The notes: generated by a model from the sequence alone, not told the origin. 64,000 bases of DNA from Anaerolineaceae bacterium (GCA_002702065.1 NZXX01000013.1:310001-374000), one strand, 5' to 3'; shown: positions 43,062-52,434, counted from the stretch's first letter. Program-made: numbers and translations.

Positions 43062-43141
43062 TTTTGCAAAACATTTGCAGAATTTGCAGCAAAACCCCAT
43101 GATTTGCAGAAACTATGCTATAACAAATTGCAATATTGCAG
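43062..43141. promoter_or_regulatory. cluster of TTTGCA motifs upstream of the LacI gene
   Basis: TTTGCA-type boxes recur: an exact inverted pair TGCAAA-N3-TTTGCA (43065-43079), then TTTGCAG at 43083-43089 and 43103-43109, and ATTGCAATATTGCAG around 43127-43141. The dense, partly symmetric array 40-110 bp before the LacI start is likely an operator region. TATGCTATAAC (43114-43124) could hold a -10 box. Confidence 0.5.
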
Positions 43142-43173
43142 AAAAATTTGTGATTGCTGAAGTAGATTAACGA

Positions 43174-44199
43174 ATGCGGATTACACAAAGTGATATTGCC
43201 CGGCGTGCAAATGTGTCGATCTCGACCGTGTCGCGGGTACTCAATAACCACCCCTATGTCGATGAACGCACACGCGCGCTCATCCAGCAGACCGCTGCTG
43301 AACTGCGTTACCCCATCGAACATTTGCGGGGTGCCCCCAAACAAGCTGAAGACACGTCTGCGGACGACATGATCCTGCTGCTGCACCGCAGCAATTACTA
43401 CCTGGGCAAGAACACCAAACCCACCGGCACCGACTTCGAGATTATTCAGGGCATTTATTCTGTCCTGAGTGATCTGGGTCTGGAGCCATACCTGTACCAT
43501 ACCCAGCGTACCGATGTGGAAAAAAAGGACGTGGAATTACCGCGTGTGCCCTTTCGCGGCATGATCGTTGTCGGCGGCATCCAGAGCGAAGCCTTCATTG
43601 ATGTCCTGTGCCAGCAGAACAAACCGTTCGTTATGGCCGGTGCGCATATCCTCCCCCGTCAGGCCAACTGCGTGATGGTGGACAGCCTGCACGGTATTCA
43701 GGCGCTGGTGGAGCATCTGGTCGAGCGCGGACGGCGGCGGATCGGTATGGTCGGCGGGCCGAGCACAACCTCGACCAGTGCCGAGAAATACAAGGCTTAC
43801 CGGTTGGGGCTGGCGGTGCATAACCTGCCCTACACGCCCGATCAATTTATCTCGGCGGATTTCGACGCCGAAAGCGCCTACCAGCAGACATTCACGCTGC
43901 TCAAGCGCAAGCCGGAGCTGGATGCCATTATCTATGCGACCGATGACACAGCGATAGGCGGGATGCGCGCCATTATGGAAACCGGGCGCAAAGTGCCTGA
44001 TGACATCGCAGTAACGGGGTTCAACAATTATGACAACGCCCGTTTTGCCAACCCGTCGCTGACAACGGTCGAATCAAATATGCGCATGGTCGGGGTGCTG
44101 GCTGCCGAACGACTGTGCCAATTACTGGAAAATCCCCACGATCATCGAACGTGGTTATCTCTGGTGCCATCGTCGATTGTGATACGAGAGTCAACCTGA
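43174..44199 (+). CDS. LacI-family transcriptional regulator
   Basis: A 341-residue repressor. The helix-turn-helix is ITQSDIARRANVSISTVSRVLNNHPYV (residues 3-29), followed by the hinge and a two-lobed sugar-binding domain, with YATDDTAIGGMRAIMETGRKVPDDIAVTGFNN near the C-terminal lobe. It will sense a sugar or oligosaccharide. It is directly upstream of the first ABC importer in the same direction, the natural target. Binding sites are likely the TTTGCA cluster before its own gene. Confidence 0.93.
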   Translation: MRITQSDIARRANVSISTVSRVLNNHPYVDERTRALIQQTAAELRYPIEHLRGAPKQAEDTSADDMILLLHRSNYYLGKNTKPTGTDFEIIQGIYSVLSDLGLEPYLYHTQRTDVEKKDVELPRVPFRGMIVVGGIQSEAFIDVLCQQNKPFVMAGAHILPRQANCVMVDSLHGIQALVEHLVERGRRRIGMVGGPSTTSTSAEKYKAYRLGLAVHNLPYTPDQFISADFDAESAYQQTFTLLKRKPELDAIIYATDDTAIGGMRAIMETGRKVPDDIAVTGFNNYDNARFANPSLTTVESNMRMVGVLAAERLCQLLENPHDHRTWLSLVPSSIVIREST

Positions 44200-44374
44200 G
44201 GCAGGCCCGATAAACGCGCGACCCCAGGGTTTGCCTGGCCGCTCACATCTGTAGGTGCGCGTTCATCGTTCATCCCATCAAAGGAGAAAGGATTAGCCTA
44301 CCGACCATCATAGCGCAAAAAGAAGCCTCTGGGCCAATGCCGTAAGAGTATTCATTATTTAAGGAGATCTACAC

Positions 44375-46354
44375 ATGAAACTTCGCCTTGTTACAGGCTT
44401 GATGTTGATTGTTTGCAGCCTGTCGCTGTCGATGGTCAGCGCACAGGATATGACCTATACCGAAGCACCCATGCTGGCCGAGCGCGTGGCCGCTGGTGAA
44501 CTGCCCAAAGTTGAAGATCGTCTGCCGGTGGAACCGGAAGTGGTCGCCGGGCTGGAGATCGGCCAGTATGGTGGTACGTGGCGGGTAGCGGCGAATGGTG
44601 TCAACGACACCTGGACGATGGGCCGCACCTTTGCCTATGAACCGCTGATTCGCTGGGCGCCGGACTGGAGTGGCGTGGTTCCCGGTGTGGCCAAAGACTG
44701 GGAAGTCAGCGAAGATGGCACGACCTTCACCTTCGCCCTGCGTGAAGGTATGAAATGGTCGGACGGTGTCCCGTTCACCTCGGCAGACATCGTGTTCTGG
44801 TATGAAGATGTCGCCATGAACACCGACATCAGCAGCGCCCCACCGGATATTCTGATGGCTGGCGGCGAACCGGCAGTGGTGACTGCGCCGGACGACTACA
44901 CGGTCGTCTTCCAGTTTGCAGAGCCGAACGGCCTGTTCCTGCGCCAACTGCCCTTCCCCGGCAATCTGTTCATCACCATGTACGCCCGCCATTACTTCGA
45001 GCAGTTCCACGCCACTTATAATGAAAACGTGGCCGAGGAAGCGACGGCTGCCGGGTTCGAGACATGGCCGCAGTATTTCGAAAGCAAAGGTGGCGCGCTG
45101 GGCAGCGTGGGCCGTTGGGACCCTGCCGTGCCAGTGCTGTACGCCTTCATGCCGGCCGAGGCTGTTCGTCCGGATACGTCTGTCATTCGTTTCGAGCGCA
45201 ACCCTTACTTCTGGCGCGTGGACCCCGAAGGTCAGCAGTACCCGTATCTGGACTACGTGAATATCACCGTCTTCCAGGACTCGCAGACCATGCTGCTGGA
45301 AGCTGCCGCTGGTCAACTGGATATGCAGGAACGTCATATCGGTGCCTTCGGGACGACCAACAAGGCTTTCCTGTTCGAATCACGCGAAACCGGTGACTTT
45401 GACTTCTTCAACACCATCGTGGAAAACAGCAACGCCGCGATCCTGCGCTTCAACCTGAACCACGAAAATCCGGTGCTGAACGAAATCTTCAATAACAAGG
45501 ATTTCCGCATCGGCCTGTCGTATGCCATTGACCGGCAGGAGCTGATCGACGTCATGTACGTGGGCCAGGGTATCCCGCATCAGGCGGCCCCCCTGCCCGA
45601 TACGCCCTTCTATCACGAACAACTGGCAACCCAGTACACCGAGTTCGATGTCGACCTGGCCAACCAGTATCTGGATCAGGCCGGTTATGCCGAGCGCGAC
45701 TCCGAAGGCTACCGTCTGGGGCCGGATGGCAACCGCATCTCATTCACACTGGCGGCGGTCGAAAGCTTCAAGGAACAGGCCGACATCGTCGACATCGTGG
45801 CCAACTACTGGGAAGAAGTCGGCATTGAAGTGCTGCCGCGCGTGCTGGACCGCAACAACTTCGAGGCCCGCGTCAACGTGCTCGACTTTGATGTGGCCGC
45901 CTACCCCGGTCATGCCGGTATCGACGTGCTGAGCAACCCGAACAACTACTTCCCCTACAGCGCGACCAGCCATCAGGCGCTGCGCTGGGCAGCCTGGTAC
46001 AACGGTGACGAGCGTACCATCGGTGAAGTTGAGGCCGCAGCCGAAGTTGAGGCTTCTGGCGACAACGCTTCCGAACCGTTCGCGCTCGACCCGCAGGACG
46101 AACAGATTTATCGCCAGTGGGAACTGTGGGACCTGGTCAAAACCACGCCGGACGCCGAACAGCAGGCCGCCTATGTGATGGAACTGCTCGATATCACGGC
46201 GGATCAGTTCTACGTCATCGGCATCAGTACACCGCCGAATGGTTTTGGTGTCGTCAGCAATGCGATGCGCAATGTGCCCGATACAATCTACTCATCGTGG
46301 ACGTTCGCCTCGCCCGGCCCGGTGAATGTGTACACCTTCTTCAAGGTGGAGTAA
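44375..46354 (+). CDS. family-5 extracellular solute-binding protein (importer 1)
   Basis: A 659-residue exported binding protein. The ATG follows AAGGAGA; the signal is MKLRLVTGLMLIVCSLSLSMVSA with cleavage before QDM. The family-5 signature region is TFTFALREGMKWSDGVPFTSADIVFWYEDV, and RIGLSYAIDRQELID is a second hallmark. It is longer than typical DppA/OppA (about 530), as are oligosaccharide-binding members. It captures solute outside for the permeases downstream. Family-5 proteins bind peptides, nickel or oligosaccharides; with LacI regulation and sugar enzymes nearby, an oligosaccharide ligand is favoured. A close paralogue heads importer 2. Confidence 0.9.
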   Translation: MKLRLVTGLMLIVCSLSLSMVSAQDMTYTEAPMLAERVAAGELPKVEDRLPVEPEVVAGLEIGQYGGTWRVAANGVNDTWTMGRTFAYEPLIRWAPDWSGVVPGVAKDWEVSEDGTTFTFALREGMKWSDGVPFTSADIVFWYEDVAMNTDISSAPPDILMAGGEPAVVTAPDDYTVVFQFAEPNGLFLRQLPFPGNLFITMYARHYFEQFHATYNENVAEEATAAGFETWPQYFESKGGALGSVGRWDPAVPVLYAFMPAEAVRPDTSVIRFERNPYFWRVDPEGQQYPYLDYVNITVFQDSQTMLLEAAAGQLDMQERHIGAFGTTNKAFLFESRETGDFDFFNTIVENSNAAILRFNLNHENPVLNEIFNNKDFRIGLSYAIDRQELIDVMYVGQGIPHQAAPLPDTPFYHEQLATQYTEFDVDLANQYLDQAGYAERDSEGYRLGPDGNRISFTLAAVESFKEQADIVDIVANYWEEVGIEVLPRVLDRNNFEARVNVLDFDVAAYPGHAGIDVLSNPNNYFPYSATSHQALRWAAWYNGDERTIGEVEAAAEVEASGDNASEPFALDPQDEQIYRQWELWDLVKTTPDAEQQAAYVMELLDITADQFYVIGISTPPNGFGVVSNAMRNVPDTIYSSWTFASPGPVNVYTFFKVE

Positions 46355-46387
46355 GCCGTAACCCAATGTCGTTACGCGCAGGCATGT

Positions 46388-46442
46388 GTAGGGGCAACCC
46401 ACTGTGGTTGCCCAGTGGGAGGGCACGTTGGCCCTCCCCTAC
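46388..46442. repeat. 55-bp composite double-hairpin element (copy 1)
   Basis: A 55-bp unit bounded by GTAGGGG and CCCCTAC. It contains two hairpins (GGGGCAACC/GGTTGCCC and GGGAGGGC/GCCCTCCC) joined by CAGT. Its reverse complement matches 56062-56116 at 47 of 55 positions. It sits in the gap between the binding-protein and permease genes of importer 1. Confidence 0.75.
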
Positions 46443-46465
46443 CCTGGCTGTGGTGTGCGATGTTC

Positions 46466-46510
46466 GTAGGGGCGATTCGTTTATGCCCTTTGCGTGCGAA
46501 TCACCCCTAC
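46466..46510. repeat. GTAGGGG-family hairpin, long form
   Basis: Arms of 14 bp, GTAGGGGCGATTCG and CGAATCACCCCTAC, with one mismatch, around a 17-nt loop. It lies 23 bp after the composite element and 57 bp before the permease start. Confidence 0.75.
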
Positions 46511-46566
46511 CTGATTGAAATTGTTATGTGTATTTAGTCGGTAACAAAAAGACCGAAAGACCGCTT

Positions 46567-47550
46567 ATGGTAAGTTATCTGTTACGCCGCCTCGTCTGGA
46601 CCATCCCGAACCTGATCGCCGTATCGGTGGTCGCGTTCATCATCATCCAGCTGCCACCCGGCGATTGGGCAACGGCTTATGCCGCTTCGCTGCGGGCCAC
46701 CGGCGAGGAACTTTCCCCAACCGAGATTCAGGACCTGCGCAGCCGCTATGGTCTGGATGACCCGATGCCCGTGCAGTATATGAAGTGGATGAGTGGCGTG
46801 GTCACGGGTGATTTTGGCCGGTCCTTCCAGTGGAACGCGGCGGTCAGCGAGATCGTGCCGTCGCGCCTGCAACTGACGTTGATTGTTTCCATATCGACGC
46901 TGCTGATTACCTGGGTGATCGCCTTCCCCATCGGCATCTATTCCGCTGTTCGCCAGCACTCGCTGGGCGACTATATCGCCACGTTCATCGGGTTTATCGG
47001 GCTGGCGGTGCCCAATTTTCTGCTGGCACTCATCATGCTGTATATCGGCCTCAAGGTGTTTGGCGTCACGCTGACCGGCTTGTTCTCGCCGGAATACGCC
47101 GACGCGCCCTGGAGCATGGGCAAAGTGGTGGATATGCTGTCGCGCCTGTGGATTCCGGTGCTGATTCTGGGCACGTCCGGTACCGCCGGGCTGATCCGTG
47201 TGATGCGGGCCAACCTGCTGGATGAACTGAAAAAACCGTACGTCATTACGGCACGGGCCAAAGGGCTGCCGGAATGGCGCGTGATCATGACCTACCCGGT
47301 GCGCGTGGCGCTCAACCCGTTCATCAGTACGGTGGGCTGGGTGCTGCCGGGGCTGGTATCCGGTACCGTCATCGTCGCCATCGTGCTCAACCTGCCGACG
47401 ACCGGCCCCATGCTGCTCAACGCGCTGCAAAGCCAGGACATGTATCTGGCGGCGACGTTCGTGCTCATGCTCAGCCTGCTGACGGTGGTCGGCACGCTGG
47501 TGTCCGACATTCTGCTGGCGTGGCTGGACCCGCGCATCCGTTATCGTTAA
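46567..47550 (+). CDS. ABC importer permease, DppB/OppB type (importer 1)
   Basis: A 327-residue inner-membrane permease with six helices. The ATG at 46567 begins MVSYLLRRLVWTIPNLI; the frame is open 39 bp further. IIQLPPGDW and YGLDDPMPVQYMKWM match the OppB_N region, and DELKKPYVITARAKGL is the EAA loop that contacts the ATPases. It is separated from the binding-protein gene by 212 bp with hairpins, but 27 bp from the next permease. Paralogous to 59411-60403. Confidence 0.92.
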   Translation: MVSYLLRRLVWTIPNLIAVSVVAFIIIQLPPGDWATAYAASLRATGEELSPTEIQDLRSRYGLDDPMPVQYMKWMSGVVTGDFGRSFQWNAAVSEIVPSRLQLTLIVSISTLLITWVIAFPIGIYSAVRQHSLGDYIATFIGFIGLAVPNFLLALIMLYIGLKVFGVTLTGLFSPEYADAPWSMGKVVDMLSRLWIPVLILGTSGTAGLIRVMRANLLDELKKPYVITARAKGLPEWRVIMTYPVRVALNPFISTVGWVLPGLVSGTVIVAIVLNLPTTGPMLLNALQSQDMYLAATFVLMLSLLTVVGTLVSDILLAWLDPRIRYR

Positions 47551-47577
47551 CGTGTTCGACCAAACAGAGGAACTATC

Positions 47578-48720
47578 GTGCAAATCAACGCTTCCCCCAA
47601 CGATATGCAGGCTGCCGGGCCGCAGCAAATGCCCGATAAAGACCTGAGCCTGTATGTCGCGCCGCAGTGGAAGTTGATCTGGTGGAAATTTCGCAAACAC
47701 CGGCTGGCGGTTTTCAGCGCGGTGGTGGTGCTGCTGATTTACGGCGTCGCCCTGACGGCGGAATTTTTCGCGCCGTTCGACCCGGAGGCCTTCGCGGCCC
47801 GCTACACCTATGCCCCACCCCAACCGATCAACTGGTTCCATGAGGGCCAGTTTATGCCGCACGTCAACGGCTATCAGGTCGAAGTCAACACCGAGTCGAT
47901 GAGCCGTACTTTTGTGCTGGATGAAGAACAGGTCATCCCGATCCGTTTCTTTGCCGAGGGCCATGCCTACAAGCTGCTGGGCCTGATCGACACCAATATT
48001 CATCTGGTCGGCCCGGTGGATGAAGACGACCCTATGTTTCTGTTAGGCGCAGACCGGCTGGGGCGTGATGTCCTGAGCCGCATCATCTACGGCGCGCGCA
48101 TTTCAATGTCGATTGGCCTTATCGGTGTGACGATCAGCCTGGTCATCGGCATTATTCTGGGCGGCATCTCTGGCTATTATGGTGGCTGGGTGGACAACCT
48201 CATCCAGCGGCTGATTGAATTTATCCGTTCGCTGCCGACCATTCCGCTGTGGATGGCGCTGGCGGCGGCGCTGCCCCTCACCTGGCCGCCGTTGCAGATG
48301 TACCTGGCGATCACGATCATTCTGTCGTTCATCGGCTGGACGGACCTGGCCCGCGTGGTGCGCAGCCGCTATCTGTCGCTGCGGGGTGAAGACTTCGTGA
48401 CGGCGGTTGATCTGGATGGCGCCAGCCAGCAGCGCATTATGTTCCGGCACATGCTGCCCGCCTTCTACAGTCACATCATCGCGTCGCTGACCCTGGCGAT
48501 CCCCGGCATGATTCTGGCGGAAACCGCCCTCAGCTTTCTGGGCCTGGGCCTGCGTCCGCCGACGATCAGCTGGGGCGTGCTGTTGCAAGAGGCGCAAAAT
48601 CTGCGTTCGGTGGCGACCGCACCCTGGCTGCTGACGCCCGCGATTGCCGTCATCGTCGCCGTGCTGGCGCTCAACTTTCTGGGTGATGGCATCCGCGACG
48701 CCGCTGACCCCTATATGTAG
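47578..48720 (+). CDS. ABC importer permease, DppC/OppC type with periplasmic insert (importer 1)
   Basis: A 380-residue permease starting at GTG 6 bp after GAGGAA. OppC_N-like start and first helix (FRKHRLAVFSAVVVLLIYG), then a periplasmic insert of about 115 residues (FAPFDPEAFAARYTYAP ... FAEGHAYKLLG), then the five-helix transporter domain (GADRLGRDVLSRIIYGARISMSIGL) with its cytoplasmic coupling loop. The insert makes it longer than E. coli OppC (about 300) and is shared with the paralogue at 60406. Neighbouring permease and ATPases complete the transporter. Confidence 0.9.
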   Translation: MQINASPNDMQAAGPQQMPDKDLSLYVAPQWKLIWWKFRKHRLAVFSAVVVLLIYGVALTAEFFAPFDPEAFAARYTYAPPQPINWFHEGQFMPHVNGYQVEVNTESMSRTFVLDEEQVIPIRFFAEGHAYKLLGLIDTNIHLVGPVDEDDPMFLLGADRLGRDVLSRIIYGARISMSIGLIGVTISLVIGIILGGISGYYGGWVDNLIQRLIEFIRSLPTIPLWMALAAALPLTWPPLQMYLAITIILSFIGWTDLARVVRSRYLSLRGEDFVTAVDLDGASQQRIMFRHMLPAFYSHIIASLTLAIPGMILAETALSFLGLGLRPPTISWGVLLQEAQNLRSVATAPWLLTPAIAVIVAVLALNFLGDGIRDAADPYM

Positions 48721-48732
48721 AGAGATGTACCC

Positions 48733-49755
48733 ATGAACAGCAACGACGTATTACTGGAAGTGAACAACCTCAAGACGCATTTTCACCTCGACGAAGGGGT
48801 CGTGCGGGCGGTGGATGGCGTCGACTTTACGGTGCGGCGCGGCACCACGCTGGGCATTGTTGGCGAAAGTGGCTGTGGCAAGAGCATCACGGCGCTGTCG
48901 ATTTTGCGGCTGATCACCAAGCCGGGCGAAATCGTGGACGGCCAGATTCGCTTCAACCGCAGCGAGAACGGCACGCCGGATTTTGTTGATCTGGCGACGA
49001 TGGGCGACTTCAGCCGGGAAATCCGCGATATTCGCGGCAACCGCATCGCCATGATCTTTCAGGAACCGATGAACTCGCTTAGCCCGGTGCATACCATCGG
49101 CTTTCAGATCATCGAAGTGCTGCGGCTGCATCTGCACATGAGCAAGCGTGAGGCCCGGCTCCGTGCCATCGAGCTGCTGCGGCTGGTCGGTATCCCCCGG
49201 CCAGAAATGCGCATCGACTCGTACACCTTTCAGCTCAGCGGCGGGATGCGCCAGCGGGCGATGATCGCGATGGCACTGGCCTGCACCCCTGCCCTGCTCA
49301 TCGCTGATGAACCAACAACCGCGCTGGATGTGACGACGCAGGCGCAAATCCTCGAACTGGTGAAGGACTTGCAGCAGCAGTTCGGCATGACGGTCATGCT
49401 CATCACCCATGATCTGGGTGTGGTGGCCGAAACCTGCAACGAAGTCGTCGTGATGTACCTGGGCGAAGTGGTTGAACAGGCCGATGTCGACTCGCTCTTT
49501 TTTGAACCGCTGCACCCGTACACCCAGGCGCTGCTGCGTTCGATCCCGATGTTGGGCGAAGGCCGCGAACAGGAACTGGCGACGATTGAAGGCAGCATCC
49601 CCGACCCATTTGACCGCCCTACAGGCTGCCCGTTTCACCCGCGCTGCGACCAGATGATACCGGGGCGCTGCGACCGTGTTCATCCGAAGCTGACCCGGAT
49701 GCCCGATGGCCGCATGGTGCGCTGCCTGCTATATGAGGAAGAAACCCCCGCATGA
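48733..49755 (+). CDS. ABC importer ATPase, DppD/OppD type (importer 1)
   Basis: A 340-residue ATPase. Walker A GESGCGKS at residues 44-51, signature LSGGMRQRA, Walker B LLIADEPTTALD, and a C-terminal oligopeptide-transporter extension with cysteines (GCPFHPRCDQMIPGRCD). It powers import with the next gene's product. Start 12 bp after the previous stop; its end overlaps the next start by 4 bp. Confidence 0.93.
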   Translation: MNSNDVLLEVNNLKTHFHLDEGVVRAVDGVDFTVRRGTTLGIVGESGCGKSITALSILRLITKPGEIVDGQIRFNRSENGTPDFVDLATMGDFSREIRDIRGNRIAMIFQEPMNSLSPVHTIGFQIIEVLRLHLHMSKREARLRAIELLRLVGIPRPEMRIDSYTFQLSGGMRQRAMIAMALACTPALLIADEPTTALDVTTQAQILELVKDLQQQFGMTVMLITHDLGVVAETCNEVVVMYLGEVVEQADVDSLFFEPLHPYTQALLRSIPMLGEGREQELATIEGSIPDPFDRPTGCPFHPRCDQMIPGRCDRVHPKLTRMPDGRMVRCLLYEEETPA

Positions 49756-50762
49756 GCGACTCGAACCTGCTGGAAATCCAGAATCTGAAAATGCACTTTC
49801 CTATCCGGCGCGGCTTTCTTCAGCGCGTCAGCGGCCATGTGCGCGCGGTGGATGATGTCACGCTCACGATTCAGCGCGGCGAAACGCTGGGGTTGGTCGG
49901 CGAAAGCGGCTGTGGCAAGACGACGCTGGGCCGCTGCATTGTGCGCGCCTACCAACCGACGGACGGTCATCTATTGTACAACGGTCAGGGTGCGGCCGAG
50001 GTCGACCTGGCGAAACTGAGCCGGGCCGAACTGAAGCCGTATCGCCGCGAAGTGCGCATGATCTTTCAGGACCCGTTCGCCTCGCTCAACCCGCGCCTGA
50101 CGGTGTTTGACAACGTGGCGGAACCGCTGCGTATCCACCAGATCGCCGACGGCAGCGCGCTGGAAAATCGTGTCACCGGGTTGATGAACCGCGTCGGCCT
50201 GCGCCCGGAATTTATGAAGCGCTACCCGCATGCGTTCAGTGGTGGACAGCGCCAGCGCATCGGCATCGCCCGCGCCCTCGCGCTCGACCCGCAGCTGATC
50301 GTCGCGGATGAAGCGGTATCGGCGCTGGATGTGTCGGTTCGGGCGCAAATCCTCAACCTGATGCTTGAATTGCAGAAGGAAATGGGGCTGACCTACCTGT
50401 TTATTTCGCATGACCTGAGCGTGGTGGAATATATCGCGCACCGGGTCGCGGTGATGTATGTCGGCAAGGTGGTCGAGGTGGCCCCGGCGAAGAAGTTGTT
50501 CGCCCAGCCGCAGCACCCCTATACCGAGGCGCTGCTGTCCGCCATCCCGCGCCCCAACCCGCGCCGCAAATCGAAGCGTATCCTGCTCGAAGGCGACGTC
50601 GCCGACCCGTCCGACCCGCCCAGCGGTTGCTATTTTCACCCGCGCTGCCGGTACGCCCAGGACCGTTGCAAAATCGAACGCCCGCCGCTGCGTACCCTGC
50701 CCGACGGGCATCAGGTCGCCTGTCATTTCGCCGAAGAACTTGATCTGGCGGGGATATCGTAG
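49752..50762 (+). CDS. ABC importer ATPase, DppF/OppF type (importer 1)
   Basis: A 336-residue ATPase. Walker A GESGCGKTT (residues 50-58), signature FSGGQRQRIGIARAL, Walker B LIVADEAVSALD (the usual P of DEPVSALD is A here), and the C-terminal Cys motif GCYFHPRCRYAQDRCK. It pairs with the DppD-type subunit. The operon's tight coupling (ATGA overlap) suggests joint expression. It is followed by an intergenic repeat at 50781-50850 that may end the transcript. Confidence 0.93.
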   Translation: MSDSNLLEIQNLKMHFPIRRGFLQRVSGHVRAVDDVTLTIQRGETLGLVGESGCGKTTLGRCIVRAYQPTDGHLLYNGQGAAEVDLAKLSRAELKPYRREVRMIFQDPFASLNPRLTVFDNVAEPLRIHQIADGSALENRVTGLMNRVGLRPEFMKRYPHAFSGGQRQRIGIARALALDPQLIVADEAVSALDVSVRAQILNLMLELQKEMGLTYLFISHDLSVVEYIAHRVAVMYVGKVVEVAPAKKLFAQPQHPYTEALLSAIPRPNPRRKSKRILLEGDVADPSDPPSGCYFHPRCRYAQDRCKIERPPLRTLPDGHQVACHFAEELDLAGIS

Positions 50763-50780
50763 TCTTAACTTTTATTAGAT

Positions 50781-50850
50781 ACCTCACCCCCTGTCAACCT
50801 GCGGTTGCCTTTCGGAGAGGGGTGACGAGCAGAGCGAGGCGGGGTGAGGT
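50781..50850. repeat. dispersed CCTCACCCC/GGGGTGAGG inverted repeat
   Basis: ACCTCACCCC (50781-50790) and GGGGTGAGGT (50841-50850) are perfect complements, 50 bp apart. The loop contains CCTGCGGTTGCC and GAGAGGGGTGACGAGC. The same GGGGTGAGG end occurs at 29750-29800 and 59214-59239. It stands 18 bp after importer 1 and may also terminate it. Confidence 0.6.
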
Positions 50851-50930
50851 GTGACCAGGATGATTATGGGGGCAATGGCCCCAACGAACATATACCAACT
50901 AAGAAGTTGATCGCAAAAGCTGAGGACTCC

Positions 50931-52349
50931 ATGATGCCCGACTACCTCGATCTGATGTGCCAGCACCTGGACAAGATCATCACCAGCGGCACTGCCGATT
51001 TTGGTCCCGACCCGAATGCCATGTGGATGGCGTCGCTCGATATTCGCACCGGCAAATACCCGGCAGACGACACCCGCCCACCCCATATCGGCCAGCGCGT
51101 GTATCGCCTCATCGATGCGCCGCGCGGATCGACACTCTACTGGGATCAACCGCAGGTGGTGGCCGCGCATCACCTCAGCCGTGTGACCGGCAACCCGGCG
51201 TATCAGCAGGCCGGTGAAGCCTACGTGCAGGACTTCTTGCTGCGCTGTGTGGCGAATAATGGTTTGTTCGTCTGGGGCAATCATTATTACTACGATGTGG
51301 TTCAGGGTACGGCGGTGCGCTTTCTGGATGGCCGCCATCCCCCGGAGCCGGTGGACTTTTCGACCGAAACCAGTTATTTACATGAGATTCGCCCGGTACC
51401 CCCGGCATGGGCCTTGTTCTGGGAGCAAAACCCGGCCCTGACGGAACTGGCGATTCGGCGCGTTGGCGAAAAACATGTCTTCGATGCGGAAACAGGCGGC
51501 TTCAACCGCCATGCGGATAACCGCCAGAGCTATGACTTCATCGAGGCGGGCGGCATTCTGGCGGAGACGCTGGCATGGTTGTACGCCAAAACGAAAGATT
51601 CGTCGCTGTGTGATCTGGCGCTGAAGATCGCACGCTACAGCTTTGCGGGGTGTCACCCCGAAACCGGGCTGATCGAAAATTCACGCGATTCCAAACGCTG
51701 GGACAAAGTGACCAGCACCACCGAGGTCGGTCTGTGGGCCAGTTCGCTGCTGCGGGCGCAGGCTTATACCGGCGTGGCGGAATTTGGCGAGATGGCGGCT
51801 CCGGCAGTGCTGGCGTATCTGAAATATGGTTATGATGAAGGGGCCAACCGCTATTATGGTCGCCTGAATGTCGCCGATGGCACGCCGCAGACCGGCGACA
51901 AGGAGACAACCTATCAGCCGGGGGTATATGCCGACATCTGGAACGCCCTCTTCCCCACGCATGATTATCCAACGGCGCTGGCGGATAGCTGCGTCAGCCT
52001 GTACGAGCAGACCGGCAACCCGGCATTCGAGCAGGCGGTTCACCGCTGGGCGCGCATCATTGATGAAGAAAGCCAGAACCCGGATGGCAGCATCCGCTAT
52101 GCCGAGCATTATGGCCGCGCCATTCGCTTTTTGCTGCGGGCCAGCCGCACCTTCGACCACCAGCCCTATCACCAGCAGGCCGACGCGCTGGCGCAGCAGG
52201 CTATGGAGCAGTTGTTTGATTGCGGCATGTTTCGCAGTCACACCGGCGAAGACCGGTATGATGCCGTCGATGGCGTGGGCTATCTGATGCTGGCGCTGAT
52301 CGACCTCGTCACCGATGAAGAACCGGACCTGATGGGGTTTGGCTTTTAG
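50931..52349 (+). CDS. alpha/alpha-toroid carbohydrate-active enzyme, class unassigned
   Basis: A 472-residue cytoplasmic protein. The ATG at 50931 is 5 bp after GAGG. Alternating helices and the motifs WMASLDIRTGKYP, APRGSTLYWDQPQVVAAHHL, VWGNHYYYDVVQGTA, GGFNRHAD, TGLIENSRDS and TYQPGVYADIWNALFP suggest an (alpha/alpha)6 toroid like AGE epimerases, polysaccharide lyases or family GH88-type hydrolases. The numerous conserved Trp, Tyr, Asp and His suggest a sugar-binding cleft. I cannot place it in a named family with certainty. It follows importer 1, so it probably processes the imported oligosaccharide. Confidence 0.7.
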   Translation: MMPDYLDLMCQHLDKIITSGTADFGPDPNAMWMASLDIRTGKYPADDTRPPHIGQRVYRLIDAPRGSTLYWDQPQVVAAHHLSRVTGNPAYQQAGEAYVQDFLLRCVANNGLFVWGNHYYYDVVQGTAVRFLDGRHPPEPVDFSTETSYLHEIRPVPPAWALFWEQNPALTELAIRRVGEKHVFDAETGGFNRHADNRQSYDFIEAGGILAETLAWLYAKTKDSSLCDLALKIARYSFAGCHPETGLIENSRDSKRWDKVTSTTEVGLWASSLLRAQAYTGVAEFGEMAAPAVLAYLKYGYDEGANRYYGRLNVADGTPQTGDKETTYQPGVYADIWNALFPTHDYPTALADSCVSLYEQTGNPAFEQAVHRWARIIDEESQNPDGSIRYAEHYGRAIRFLLRASRTFDHQPYHQQADALAQQAMEQLFDCGMFRSHTGEDRYDAVDGVGYLMLALIDLVTDEEPDLMGFGF

Positions 52350-52355
52350 CGGTCA

Positions 52356-52386
52356 GTTTTCAGGGCAGACACGATCATCTGAAAAC
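52356..52386. terminator. hairpin after the toroid-enzyme gene
   Basis: GTTTTCAG (52356-52363) and CTGAAAAC (52379-52386) are perfect complements with a 15-nt loop, 7 bp after the stop codon. No T-run follows, so termination is uncertain. Confidence 0.4.
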
Positions 52387-52390
52387 CATG

Positions 52391-52434
52391 TCAGGGCGTA
52401 GCGTACCCGATAGACCTCAGTGCTACGCCCCTGA
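52391..52434. repeat. inverted repeat between convergent genes
   Basis: TCAGGGCGTAGC (52391-52402) and GCTACGCCCCTGA (52422-52434) pair over 12 bp with one bulged base and a 19-nt loop. It lies within the 207-bp convergent gap 52350-52556 and could stop transcription from both sides. Confidence 0.5.

Noticed and set aside
46582..48003. 473-codon open frame on the - strand opposite the importer 1 permeases
   Set aside because: Antisense shadow with repetitive His/Gln/Arg composition and no ribosome site.
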